Shown piece after piece: positions 25,801-32,849 of a stretch of 64,000 nt of DNA. Under the pieces are notes generated by a model. It made no database searches. It was not told where the DNA came from and worked only from the letters and a program-made list of their open reading frames with translations. Position 1 is the first letter of the stretch; every line of letters starts with the position of its first letter. The stretch spans positions 62,001-126,000 of the forward strand of contig JAWSUZ010000074.1 of NCBI GenBank assembly GCA_033852165.1, read 5' to 3'. This DNA is from Agarilytica sp033852165 (GTDB lineage: Bacteria > Pseudomonadota > Gammaproteobacteria > Pseudomonadales > Cellvibrionaceae). Both the position numbers and the translations under genes were made by a program.

Positions 25801-28800
25801 GGCCGCTTTGGCTTTGACAATAATTTGTGTGGTTAAAATCGAATCGCCACCTAAATCAAAGAAATTATCGTTGATCCCGACTTTGTCTATTCCTAGGACT
25901 TGCGACCAGATGTCTGACAAGCTTTGTTCTTGTTCATTGCGCGGGGCGACATATTCCGCTCGCGTGGTATTTACATTCCAATTTGGCTCGGGCAGGTTCG
26001 TCTTATCAACTTTTCCGTTAATGGTTAACGGTACCTTGTCGATAGGCACAATGGCGGCGGGCAGCATATAGTCGGGTAAACGGTCTGCTAGGTAAGGTTT
26101 GAGCTGTGGAATAATCTGCCGAGTTGCTATGGCCAGCAAAGGCTTGTTTAGGTAATTGTCCCACTCCGGTGCCAAGCTGTGTCGCTGATGCGCGGCCTGT
26201 AACAAGTTTGGCAATGACTGATTTTGCTTCCTTACTAAAACACTTAAATAGCCGTTGTTGTGATCGGGCATGTGCAGCCAATCAAATTGCAACTCGGGGT
26301 ACTGCGCTAAGACGCTAGAATTGTAAGGCAGCTCCAGAGTGTTATTTTCGTCTGGAGTTGGGGCTTCAAAACTATTTTTAGTGCCTGTTGGTGTCGTATC
26401 AAAGGTCGTAATTAAGGCCGTTTCGTAGGCAATACGTTGATTGGGGATTTTGGTAATGAGCAGTTGGCTATTGTCGGGTATTTCGCTCAATACTTTTTCG
26501 AGGTTTTGAGCGACCGAAGCATATTCTTGTGTAATGATTTTGTGCGTGTCATTGGACTGGTCAGCGTTTCGAGAATCTGCCGATACGGTCATGACCGCGT
26601 CAAATCGAAATTTGGTGAGCTCATTTACATACGGGTCTTGTCGTACAAAAATATGCACATCATTGACGTTGGTATGTTGAAGCCCGTAAGCGTAAAAATA
26701 GCTGGGTGAAATCGTTAGCTCTTCTTCTCGTGTCACCTTGATAGAAGTAGTGTCGCGTAAGTGTCTAAGCGTGGTGTCACCAGAAGCTTTAAATGTGCTG
26801 ATTGACGCATGAAAGTGAGGCAATAGGTCAAAGTTTCTAACGTCGCCAAAAAAGAACACACCGCCGGGTTTTAAATAACTCACCGCTTGGTCTAGCACGC
26901 TATTGAGATAATCGGGCTGCATAAAAAATTGTGATACGGAATTAATGATGACCATATCAACGGAGTGTAGAGGGACGAGATCTTTGTCGGTGGCTTGTCC
27001 GGTTTTGAGCGTGATGGCTAAATCGGGAAATTGTCCTCGTTCCACTTGTTCTTGTAATAACTCAATCACAATGTCGGAAAGATCAATGCCTGTATAGTCG
27101 TCTAGTTGGCTAGCAATACCGTGCAAAATCATGCCGGTTCCGCAGCCGATCTCCAGTACGCTTTTGGGGCTATAGGACAGAATACGGGCAACGGTGTTGT
27201 CTAGCCACGATCCCATTTCTTCGGAGGGAATCATGTCGCTGGTGTAGCTGCTCTTCCAGCCTGAAGTATTGAATGCGCTATCGGCGCCTGTATTGGCTTC
27301 AGTTTCTTCTGCGCCCTCGGTATACGTGGCGTTAAAGATATCGCGCCATAAATTTACACTTTCATCAACCGCATCATCTGACACGGCAGGTGATGTTGAG
27401 GGCACAATATAGCCGGCTAATTTTTGCTCGCCGCCAACGGTGTCACATACTTTGACGACAGCATCTTGTACTTGAGGATGAGAGGCCAGGGCGTGTTCTA
27501 TTTCTCCTAGCTCAATCCGGAAGCCACGCAGTTTTACCTGGGTGTCTTTTCGCCCAAGGTAAATGAAATTGCCGTCTGGTTCCTGCCGGGCTAAGTCGCC
27601 TGACAAATAGGCTTTTTCCGCTTGAGCGTTAAGTGTGAATTCTACAAAGCGTTCACTATTAAGTTCTGGACGATTTAAGTAGCCACGTACCACGCCGGGG
27701 CCGGTAATCAGCATTTCCCCTATGCTGCCGACTTCGACTTTTTCTAAAGAGTCATCAACAAGGGTAATCGTAAGGTCAGGCAGCGGTTTGCCGATTAGGC
27801 TATCGCCGCAATCCAGGCTGGCTTCATCGACTTCAAAAAAAGTGACGTGTACGGTGGTCTCGGTAATGCCGTACATGTTGATCAGTTTGGGTTGACCAAG
27901 TGGATAGCGTTTTACCCAGGGTTTGAGCTGACGTGTATCGAGCTTTTCGCCACCAAAAATGACATAGCGCAGATGGTTGAGTTGCTTCGCTTGTTGACTG
28001 TCGGCATCAATCAATTGGCGAAATGCCGACGGTGTTTTGTTGAGGACGGTAACTTTATGCTGTTTTAACAGTTGTATAAAATCTTCTGGGCTGCGGCAAA
28101 CGTCGTAAGAGGGTATGACTAAAGTGGCGCCAAACAGTAGCGCGCCCCAAATTTCCCACACGGAGAAATCAAACGCGACAGAATGGAATAATGTCCACAC
28201 ATCTTTATCGGAAAATTCAAACAGCTCGCTACAGGTAGATAGTAAACGCACCACTTGACGGTGTTCGACCAGTGCGCCTTTTGGTTTTCCTGTAGAGCCG
28301 GATGTATAAATGATATAAGCCAAATTATCGGCTAAGGGGGGCGTAGGCTTATCACAATCAGATTGGTCGCTTTTAAGCCTGTCTCCAGTCATTTCCCATT
28401 GTTGATAGTTTGAGAAGGAAATTGCTGGGCCTTTCCATTGCTCAAGCGCTTCGGGTTTCCAGCTGTCGTGGATAATGAGCTGTAGACCACTGTCTTGAAT
28501 AATAAATTGGGCACGCTGAATTGGGCTACTGGGATCAATGGGCACATATGCGGCACCCGACTTTAGTATGGCGACTATGCCAATTACGACTGATAAACCG
28601 CGAGACAAGCACAATCCGACTTTGTCTTCTCTGCCAATGTGATAGTGATTAAGGTCCGCAGCAAGGCGGTCAGATAAAGTATCCAGCTGTTGATAACTGA
28701 GAGACTGGTTATCAAAAACTAAAGCAGTATTATCAGGTGTTAGCGCTACTTGCTGACGAAATAATGAGATTAGTGTCGGGTTGTCATCAATATTGTCTAC

Positions 28801-28839
28801 GGTGCTTAATACTGCAGATAAAACATTTGATTGCATCAT
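22870..28839 (-). CDS. Nonribosomal peptide synthetase 1: A(Thr)-MT-T-E*-C
   Basis: 1,989 residues. The A domain (about 20-490) has Y-T-S-G-S-T-G-K-P-K-G near 175; its pocket reads D-F-W-N-I-G-M-V-H-K, exactly the published threonine code. A methyltransferase (about 500-900, SAM motif L-E-I-G-C-G-T-G near 563) interrupts the A domain before its last motif N-G-K-V-D-K (about 942), the usual place for N-methyltransferases. The carrier domain has L-G-G-D-S near 998. Residues about 1045-1500 form an epimerisation domain (V-G-C-F-T-A-I-Y-P, F-N-Y-L-G-Q-F-D) in which the second motif histidine is Gln (H-Q-L-I-I-D-G near 1184). A canonical C domain (H-H-I-L-L-D-G near 1650) follows, then a basic tail. 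No loading C domain, so Thr starts the chain. Confidence 0.93.
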   Translation of the reverse strand: MMQSNVLSAVLSTVDNIDDNPTLISLFRQQVALTPDNTALVFDNQSLSYQQLDTLSDRLAADLNHYHIGREDKVGLCLSRGLSVVIGIVAILKSGAAYVPIDPSSPIQRAQFIIQDSGLQLIIHDSWKPEALEQWKGPAISFSNYQQWEMTGDRLKSDQSDCDKPTPPLADNLAYIIYTSGSTGKPKGALVEHRQVVRLLSTCSELFEFSDKDVWTLFHSVAFDFSVWEIWGALLFGATLVIPSYDVCRSPEDFIQLLKQHKVTVLNKTPSAFRQLIDADSQQAKQLNHLRYVIFGGEKLDTRQLKPWVKRYPLGQPKLINMYGITETTVHVTFFEVDEASLDCGDSLIGKPLPDLTITLVDDSLEKVEVGSIGEMLITGPGVVRGYLNRPELNSERFVEFTLNAQAEKAYLSGDLARQEPDGNFIYLGRKDTQVKLRGFRIELGEIEHALASHPQVQDAVVKVCDTVGGEQKLAGYIVPSTSPAVSDDAVDESVNLWRDIFNATYTEGAEETEANTGADSAFNTSGWKSSYTSDMIPSEEMGSWLDNTVARILSYSPKSVLEIGCGTGMILHGIASQLDDYTGIDLSDIVIELLQEQVERGQFPDLAITLKTGQATDKDLVPLHSVDMVIINSVSQFFMQPDYLNSVLDQAVSYLKPGGVFFFGDVRNFDLLPHFHASISTFKASGDTTLRHLRDTTSIKVTREEELTISPSYFYAYGLQHTNVNDVHIFVRQDPYVNELTKFRFDAVMTVSADSRNADQSNDTHKIITQEYASVAQNLEKVLSEIPDNSQLLITKIPNQRIAYETALITTFDTTPTGTKNSFEAPTPDENNTLELPYNSSVLAQYPELQFDWLHMPDHNNGYLSVLVRKQNQSLPNLLQAAHQRHSLAPEWDNYLNKPLLAIATRQIIPQLKPYLADRLPDYMLPAAIVPIDKVPLTINGKVDKTNLPEPNWNVNTTRAEYVAPRNEQEQSLSDIWSQVLGIDKVGINDNFFDLGGDSILTTQIIVKAKAANIQVSALQLFKNNTIAELSEVIGEQTTAIVAEQGKVSGPQCLTAIQHWIIERSPQALEHANLFTLLKAQKPIDVTILKLAVERLIDYQDGLRLSFKRQNKVWQSSYQELAIDNVFSICDLTEIAKEERENFIQHKVAQTNASLSVENNDLVKFIVFNPEEGEPQRLLFVVHQLIIDGSSTRLLIENLASIYETLAAGETPALVKTSSAQYYGKKLETLAKQNQDLEFWQQQLKTVPALPKDNAIAKNLEAEACDFVASLDNDETEDLLKRVPNHFRARIQEVLLAALVITLKKWTNESQFKIELESHGRQPLFEDVDLSTTVGCFTAIYPLIIASQNTDIADNINLVKSLNRSLPEYGISHGLLHYVNDASRTALDDANPPEILFNYLGQFDQLIENQSLFSLAGFVNKSSRAPVDQRTHAFEINSYVYQGKYQLCWTYSSQMYKEESIATLAKRYMDVLREMVQQCSSLTQARRIPADFPLVTIKQSTIDTITDSIPDIETIVPLTPLQEGMLHHTELNPGTGNYYIQQRLSLKRNIDANTMEQVWQTMLNQHDILRAAYWCDSEDQVLQVISSQAQLHFYCFDHSDASPEQRLQILTEWQGKRAYGYTLKTPSQMSVILLQFAPEHFEMIWNFHHILLDGHSMTALTNNVMTQYNQRENSSSASLDTADNHHPGFVDFIRWQQQKDNTEGMDYWKQQIGNFSSTVKLPQEKSLAPASENDKGFESDRHEKLLYQCPESLTQALGALARDARLTINTVIEGLWGLLLSHWSAQDDILFGAVVPGRSSEIDGVENIVGLLMSTLPVRIDFQPKQTMLELLQQHQLAQVEHRQYEYCPLADLKQLTQLTPEQPLLSSVISVQGYLGEHGSLEEWAQSLGVDQYHLIDWNDFPLSVAVEVGRTMGVLIKYDTHCYEKFSINGMFEDLEIGIKTLLGDIHITTDALKQAIAKQAQERTLTGAKAAKQKKLKGLKSRKRS

Positions 28840-28913
28840 AAATTTTGGCTTGTAAATCTCAGGTTATTGTGGTCGGCAGGTAGACTTTTTCGATACGCTA
28901 GTGGATCGGTTTG

Positions 28914-28951
28914 AAATAATTATTATTGCTAATTGAAGAGGCTGAATTATA
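28914..28951 (-). promoter_or_regulatory. Candidate promoter of the NRPS operon with overlapping Fur-like box
   Basis: On the minus strand a TATAAT -10 box lies at 28951-28946. Just downstream of the expected start is the symmetric AT-rich site AAATAATTATTATTG (28914-28928), matching 10 of 14 specified bases of the TGATAAT-N-ATTATCA Fur/ferric-uptake consensus. The -35 is weak. The site is 75 bases before the NRPS1 ATG. Iron control is inferred; AT-rich DNA can produce such matches by chance. Confidence 0.45.
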
Positions 28952-29070
28952 TATTTTTTTAGGAGTAAAAGAACTAGTCTCACTCGATATGTGATTAATA
29001 ACTAGACGCCGAAATGATTAAATTGACGACATCTTTGTTGAAGGCTTCAGGTCGGTGTATTTATATTAAA

Positions 29071-29089
29071 GTGAATCATTCTCATTCCT
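29071..29089 (-). promoter_or_regulatory. Second Fur-like box upstream of the NRPS operon
   Basis: On the minus strand the site AGGAATGAGAATGATTCAC contains the pseudomonad-type core AATGAGAAT followed by ATT; about 13 of 19 bases agree with GATAATGAGAATCATTATC. It lies in the 643-base gap (28840-29482) between NRPS1 and a divergent small membrane gene, so it could act on either. The rest of that gap shows no gene I would support. Confidence 0.4.
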
Positions 29090-29482
29090 ATTATTGGGCT
29101 GTGTTTAAACATCTTTGTGAGCGCTTACTTGCCTTATTATTCTGAGAGCACATAAGGGTTTAATTGACGACCACGTTTCGTCAATTAAAACAATCCACCA
29201 ATCTTAAAATGCGAAGGTATTTTGAGCGCACGCGACTACTTTCTGTCTACCGATGTTAGTCGCATGCCATCAGGCGTCTCGCCGTGTGGGCTAACAATAA
29301 ATAAGACCGTCAGTGTGTTGGATCTATACGCACCAATTTTACTTGCTCTTTGTCTTCTCTGCTTCGCTACCTGTTTTAAAACTCCATTGAGGTTTTTATT
29401 GGCGCGGAGTGTCTCTACTGTAGTGCCCGTGTTTTGGTAAGAGGGAGGAATAAATCTACATTACAACTAAGGAGAGTAAAAC

Positions 29483-29812
29483 ATGATCATTTTATGGCGA
29501 GGGCTGGGAATTTTAGTGCCAATAATCGTAATTGCCGTATTTGTCGGTTTGCCAATGGCGGCTGATTCCGTTCTGGCTCGTAGCCCATTATCTGGAAGTG
29601 GGATGATGCTGGTGTCGACGACTGTTTCAGCGGTATTGATTATATTGTTGGGGTATTGGGTGAATTACAAAACTCGGGTTGTCGAAACGGATAGCCATTC
29701 GGGTGATGTGGTTAAATCGCCTGCGCATACGTTTTTCTTTATTCCTGTTGAGTATTGGGCGTTGATTCTTGTGTCGCTAATTGTTGCGTTGGAGAATGTC
29801 CCCGTAAAGTAG
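29483..29812 (+). CDS. Small integral membrane protein, unknown function
   Basis: A 109-residue protein with three predicted membrane helices: residues about 5-25, 38-58 (S-T-T-V-S-A-V-L-I-I-L-L-G-Y-W-V) and 88-105. A strong AAGGAGAG ribosome-binding site supports the start. I do not recognise a family. It is divergent from the NRPS operon across the gap with the Fur-like boxes and ends at a shared bidirectional terminator. It may be unrelated to the peptide pathway. Confidence 0.6.
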   Translation: MIILWRGLGILVPIIVIAVFVGLPMAADSVLARSPLSGSGMMLVSTTVSAVLIILLGYWVNYKTRVVETDSHSGDVVKSPAHTFFFIPVEYWALILVSLIVALENVPVK

Positions 29813-29931
29813 TTGCTTGATAATCCGCTTGCTGGAAAGGATGTAATACCTTATTAGGGTTTAGTTTAAATAAGTTTTTAAAAAACAGACTACTAGACTT
29901 GTAATGACAATACATAATCAGCCGCCGATAC

Positions 29932-29963
29932 GAAAAACGCCCTGATTGTTAATCAGGGTGTTT
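29932..29963. terminator. Bidirectional rho-independent terminator
   Basis: Stem CGCCCTGATT / AATCAGGGTG around GTT, with A-runs on the left and T-runs on the right, so it works for both the small membrane gene (plus) and the converging hydrolase gene (minus, stop at 30007). Confidence 0.88.
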
Positions 29964-30006
29964 TATTATTTCTGCTACGCAAGTTCCGGGATTTGCGATA
30001 ATCCCT

Positions 30007-31122
30007 TTACCCAAGATTCAACGGATTATTTTCCCAAGGCGCTTCAAAAAATGTTTCAATAAATGACGCGGTAACCGCCGCGTGATCAGAAAACTTCCAG
30101 TTTGGACTATTATCTTTTTCAATTAACAGGGCGCGTATCCCTTCTGAGAACTCACTAAATCGTACGATATTGGTTGATAACAGCATTTCAGACTGGAAAA
30201 CTTCTACAAGCGTTTTTCCTTTTGAGCGAATCAGTTGTTGGTCAATAATCAAAGCGCTTAACGGAGAGCCGTTTCGAAGCGAATTTTGAGCCTTAAGTAG
30301 CCAGCGATCTTCTGTGGCGTAATCCAAAAAATTTTCTATAACCGAATGAATATCGGGTTTCGAAAATAGTGACTGAATACTGTCTGAGTGCTGGTCTAGG
30401 TTGCTCTGAATATCCAGAGGCTTTGCCTGTTTGCTTAGCGCATTCAAAACCTGCTTAATTGAACTTGTATTCTCTTCTCTATTTTCTGACCACTTCAGCT
30501 CACTTAATTTCGATAGGAGTGTGTCGAATTGATTTCTCTCGACATAGTCCGTACCCAGTTTTAGCGATAAACAATCACTTGTGTTTACCACTGCCCCTGT
30601 CAGTCCCAAAAAACGTCCAATGGGTTCAGGCAATTGGTTCAAAAAATAACTGGCACCCACATCAGGATACAGGCCGATGGTAACTTCAGGCATCGCAATC
30701 CGGGAAGTTTCGGTGACGATGCGGAATTCGCCCCCCATAAAAATCCCCAGCCCTCCGCCCATCACAAATCCATCCCCCCACACAATGACGGGCTTATTAT
30801 AAGTGTGCAGACTATGGTCCATTTTATATTCACTGGCAAAAAATGCCTCGGTGTATTCGCAAGGACCACCAGGGGTTTTCTGCATGTCGTGGTACATGGC
30901 TTGAATATCACCGCCAGCACAAAATGCTTTTTCTCCTGCGCCATCAATGAGTATGCATTGGATGCTATCGTCTGCGGCCCACTTGTCGAGTGTCTCTTGA
31001 ATAGTATTTGCCATTTCAAGAGAAAGGGCGTTTAACGCTTTGGGATTATTGAGGGTGATACGGCCAATAGAATGGTTGTTTTGGCTGGCAATAGTTTGAA
31101 TCTCAATTTTTTCGCTTGGCAT
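30007..31122 (-). CDS. 3-hydroxyisobutyryl-CoA hydrolase-like enzyme (enoyl-CoA hydratase/isomerase fold)
   Basis: 371 residues, the length of HIBYL-CoA hydrolases rather than ordinary enoyl-CoA hydratases (about 260). It has the crotonase-fold oxyanion-hole segments A-F-C-A-G-G-D-I near residue 68 and G-G-G-L-G-I-F near 123, and the subgroup signature M-P-E-V-T-I-G-L-Y-P-D-V-G-A-S-Y-F with its catalytic Glu and Asp. The usual reaction is hydrolysis of 3-hydroxyisobutyryl-CoA in valine breakdown. No other valine-degradation genes are adjacent, so the in vivo substrate is inferred from family only. Confidence 0.9.
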   Translation of the reverse strand: MPSEKIEIQTIASQNNHSIGRITLNNPKALNALSLEMANTIQETLDKWAADDSIQCILIDGAGEKAFCAGGDIQAMYHDMQKTPGGPCEYTEAFFASEYKMDHSLHTYNKPVIVWGDGFVMGGGLGIFMGGEFRIVTETSRIAMPEVTIGLYPDVGASYFLNQLPEPIGRFLGLTGAVVNTSDCLSLKLGTDYVERNQFDTLLSKLSELKWSENREENTSSIKQVLNALSKQAKPLDIQSNLDQHSDSIQSLFSKPDIHSVIENFLDYATEDRWLLKAQNSLRNGSPLSALIIDQQLIRSKGKTLVEVFQSEMLLSTNIVRFSEFSEGIRALLIEKDNSPNWKFSDHAAVTASFIETFFEAPWENNPLNLG

Positions 31123-31227
31123 TTTGGGTCTCTGATTGTATAGACGTAAATTGTGTAGGCTTAATTTGTACCGGTCTAATTTGTGTTGGTCTAAAGCCTC
31201 TTTTTAAATTGTGTATTGGCAAAACAC

Positions 31228-32019
31228 CTATGACGAAGTTTGCGTTCTTGATTGATACGCTTTTAATAAAAAGAATAAACCTATGGCCGCTGCCACATGT
31301 TTTAAGCTGTGGCCACTGATAAGGCTCAGCGCGTCAAAAACGGCTTTATCGAAATACTCTAAGCCTTTTGCCAGCATATAGCCGCACATTAACAGCCAGT
31401 ACCCTCTTACTTGTGTGAATGCCGGCTTAAATAGAATCAGGATGAGTGGAATGATGACCATGGGTAAAAACTGGACTAAGGCATAGGGCCTGAGGTCGCC
31501 ATTCCCATTGTCTTCTGTCATTCGCCAATACAAGACGGAGAGTAGACCTACGCTGATTAGTGGCCAAAGCAATACTTTGCCAAGTGGTACGGAGATGTAT
31601 TCAGCGATAATGATGGAAAAGAGGGCCATAAAAGCGATTGTCATCGGGACCCTGTCCCACACGAGTGAGTGATTGCTGGGCCAGATGTGATAATAACCTG
31701 AGCCAAAAGCGACTAGAGATGCGCCTAAAAAAAGCATGACGTAGGAGGTTTTCAGAGGGCTAATTATTCGTATGCTGGGTGAGGTGTCCGTATCGCGGTA
31801 GCGATAGATTCTGAATAATCCCATTGCTCCAACCAACAGAAAGGGAAGGTTGGACAGTACGTTCCAAAAATTTGGCAGATTAAAAATAGTGCGTTGATCT
31901 TCAAACAGATGATAGGCCGGGTCTTGAGGTATCGGCGGAAGGAAAAACATTCCGAGCAATGCCGCAAGTGATATCAGGGGGATGCAGACCTTACCTATTA
32001 AGTGCTTGTTTATCGTCAT
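31228..32019 (-). CDS. Alkaline-ceramidase-like (CREST superfamily) seven-helix membrane hydrolase
   Basis: 263 residues with about seven hydrophobic helices. Conserved polar positions match the alkaline ceramidase/CREST metal site: S-G-Y-Y-H followed by L-V-W-D-R-V-P-M-T near residues 110-128, and G-H-S-L-K-H-V-A-A-A near 238-247. In this superfamily those Ser, His and Asp residues bind zinc and hydrolyse amide bonds of membrane lipids. Bacterial members are poorly characterised and the substrate is unknown. It is 105 bases downstream of the hydrolase start, on the same strand, but transcribed ahead of it. Confidence 0.8.
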   Translation of the reverse strand: MTINKHLIGKVCIPLISLAALLGMFFLPPIPQDPAYHLFEDQRTIFNLPNFWNVLSNLPFLLVGAMGLFRIYRYRDTDTSPSIRIISPLKTSYVMLFLGASLVAFGSGYYHIWPSNHSLVWDRVPMTIAFMALFSIIIAEYISVPLGKVLLWPLISVGLLSVLYWRMTEDNGNGDLRPYALVQFLPMVIIPLILILFKPAFTQVRGYWLLMCGYMLAKGLEYFDKAVFDALSLISGHSLKHVAAAIGLFFLLKAYQSRTQTSS

Positions 32020-32266
32020 GTAGTGGCTGTCATATATTATGGTTTTGTATGAAGGAAATACAGTGGCGCTACGTTAATCATAACGGTTGCCCTACGACGT
32101 TGTCACGGTCTAGCAATGGGGCCGTCTAGCAGCCTGTTGAATGACCAACTTACTTGTTTCGGTGTCGGCAGTTCTGCCTCAAGAAGCTTATCTAAGCGCA
32201 CAAGCTTCGTTTTTTCAGAATAAAGCCTAGCTGACGGATGTGACGACATACTGCCAGGACGGAAGG

Positions 32267-32496
32267 AAAGGATACTCTTTGGGTAAGACCGTCTGCCGCA
32301 TTTACCCCATGGATGGGGTGTATTAGATCGCGCAGGACGCCTATAGGGAAATAGGCGGTAGGGCGAAGCAGGAAGCCAGAGCCGAGCATGCGATCGAGGA
32401 TGCGGCGGTCGAGCGTACAAGGGCGTATTTAGGGCCTGCCCCGCGAGCAAGGCGAGTGCTTTGGGTATAGCGCGTTTTACCCAAAGAGTATCCTTT
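32267..32496. mobile_element. MITE-like element with perfect 20-bp terminal inverted repeats
   Basis: The left end AAAGGATACTCTTTGGGTAA (32267-32286) is repeated as an exact reverse complement at 32477-32496. The 230-bp interior has small hairpins (ACCCC-ATGGAT-GGGGT; CGCCTA...TAGGCG) and a segment GGCGAAGCAGGAAGCCAG closely related to the insert in the REP elements near 1900 and 2700. It encodes no transposase. I see no target-site duplication. Confidence 0.7.
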
Positions 32497-32528
32497 TCTG
32501 CATATTATATCGAAGCCTGGGGTATCCA

Positions 32529-32774
32529 TTAATAGCGCCCCATAGTAAGTGCTCTCTGCAGGCTGCTTGGTGAGTTCGCGAGGCGGTCGGTATGCTCATT
32601 CTTTCGCTCCACTAGTTTTCTGACGGCTAAAACAACCTTTTGGGCTATGCGTAAGCCTTGCTTGCGCTCTACTCTGCCGCTCCCATTCTCAGTGTATTTA
32701 TAAGCTATGCTTTGTCTAATGGAGGGTTGACTTACACGTGAAATCATAGGCTTTGAGGTTGTTTTGCTATCCAT
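32529..32774 (-). CDS. Possible small basic protein, weakly supported
   Basis: An 81-codon frame divergent from the sensor kinase, with AGGTGAG just before its ATG. The product is basic and polar (Q-K-V-V-L-A-V-R-K-L-V-E-R-K) with no recognisable family. Its neighbourhood is repeat-rich, so it may be a chance frame. Confidence 0.2.
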   Translation of the reverse strand: MDSKTTSKPMISRVSQPSIRQSIAYKYTENGSGRVERKQGLRIAQKVVLAVRKLVERKNEHTDRLANSPSSLQRALTMGRY

Positions 32775-32849
32775 ATACTCACCTAAATATTATCAATTCG
32801 TTGGCCGGGTTACTTGTTGCCAAAACCGGCAACCGCCATTTACAGTCTA

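Larger units (their letters stand above)
32020..32849. other. Repeat-rich intergenic region before the sensor kinase
   Basis: About 830 bases with a 230-bp inverted-repeat element (listed separately) and otherwise no well-supported gene. An 81-codon minus-strand frame (32529-32774) is the best candidate but is low-complexity basic and matches nothing I know. Confidence 0.5.

Noticed and set aside
29222..29440. 72-codon plus-strand frame upstream of the small membrane gene
   Set aside because: TTG start, no ribosome-binding site, no recognisable family, and it lies in a region better explained as promoter DNA.
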